A DNA stretch of 6,199 nt from Elusimicrobiota bacterium (GTDB lineage Bacteria; Elusimicrobiota; Elusimicrobia; FEN-1173): NCBI GenBank assembly GCA_003158755.1, contig PMLF01000117.1, positions 1-6,199 of the forward strand. The letters are read 5' to 3'. The notes under the pieces were generated by a model, which was given only the letters and a program-made list of their open reading frames with translations, was not told the DNA's origin and ran no database searches. The position numbers and the translations under genes were made by a program. The number at the start of each line of letters is the position of its first letter. Position 1 is the first letter of the stretch. Positions 6,056 to 6,199 of this stretch are shown here, in pieces.

Positions 6056-6122
6056 GTCACCCCGGCGAAAGCCGGGGTCCAGTTTGTTGCCTTTCCTGGA
6101 TTCCGGCTTTCGCCGGAATGAC
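6056..6122. repeat. nested palindromic repeat element (MITE/REP-like)
   Basis: Two 27-nt arms (6056-6082 and 6096-6122) are inverted copies matching at 23 of 27 positions, with a 13-nt spacer. Each arm is itself a hairpin: an 8-bp stem at 6059-6078 around GAAA, and an 8-bp stem at 6100-6119 around TTTC. The four differences between arms (CC for TT and GG for AA) are paired inside each hairpin, so both stems stay perfect. GTCA..CCGGCGAAAGCCGG..TCCAG type elements are a widespread bacterial intergenic repeat as remembered. No transposase is nearby. Confidence 0.85.
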
Positions 6123-6147
6123 GAATTCCCAGTGAATCAGCGACTCC

Positions 6148-6199
6148 CTAATCTTCCTGATACCCAGGCAGACGCTGGGCGAGTTCTTTTTTCACGCGC
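6148..6199 (-). CDS. possible C-terminal end of an unidentified gene
   Basis: On the minus strand the last 16 codons before a TAG at 6148-6150 read RVKKELAQRLPGYQED, entering from beyond the window. The composition (charged, with a Leu-Pro-Gly-Tyr turn and an acidic end) looks like a genuine protein C-terminus, and the stop lies just ahead of the repeat element and the mod leader, where a gene end would be expected. The stretch is far too short to identify a family, and an open frame of this length could occur by chance. Confidence 0.35.
   Translation of the reverse strand, partial: RVKKELAQRLPGYQED

Larger units (their letters stand above)
5848..6147. other. mod operon upstream intergenic region
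   Basis: About 300 nt without a convincing gene. From the modA side it holds the modA ribosome-binding site, a weak sigma-54-like box (5908-5922), a 10-bp inverted repeat (5931-5940 with 5999-6008), an AT-rich GCGTATATCGC stretch (5956-5966) and a nested palindromic element (6056-6122). It is lower in GC than the flanking genes. No tRNA or identifiable riboswitch was recognised. Confidence 0.7.

Noticed and set aside
6059..6078. Intrinsic terminator of the upstream minus-strand gene
   Set aside because: The hairpin is GC-rich, but no T-run follows on either strand; it fits better as an arm of the repeat element.

Overview
The window reads as a bacterial chromosome fragment from a GC-rich (about 60% by eye) Gram-negative organism. 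A periplasmic binding protein with a signal-peptidase-I type leader and an outer-membrane porin ending in Phe show an outer membrane. The phylum cannot be settled from the sequence alone. Coding density is high, and genes within each block overlap or lie a few bases apart.

Region 1 (1-1988, plus strand) is a compact three-gene block. It starts with the C-terminal part of a sigma-54-dependent (bacterial enhancer-binding, NifA-like) activator cut by the window edge. Next comes a short, highly divergent sigma-54 (RpoN-like) factor whose ribosome-binding site sits on the activator's stop codon. Last is a 125-residue protein with a HEPN-like look behind a strong Shine-Dalgarno. An activator next to its own divergent sigma-54, whose RpoN box has lost its two leading arginines, is the most unusual content here and suggests a dedicated regulatory pair.

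Region 2 (1991-5847, minus strand) is a molybdate-type oxyanion uptake operon in the order modA, modB, modC, porin. modA/modB overlap by 4 nt, modB/modC by 8 nt, and the porin starts 17 nt after modC. The porin plausibly carries the oxyanion across the outer membrane, ModA binds it in the periplasm, and ModB plus the ModC ATPase import it. The two blocks converge with only 2 nt between stop codons.

Region 3 (5848-6199) is the mod leader and upstream intergenic region. It holds a weak sigma-54-like promoter candidate, a 10-bp perfect inverted repeat, a nested palindromic repeat element of 67 bp, and the probable last 16 codons of another minus-strand gene leaving the window.

The NifA-like activator, a sigma-54 and molybdate transport together would fit a nitrogenase or other molybdoenzyme setting, but no nitrogenase gene is visible, so that link is inference.
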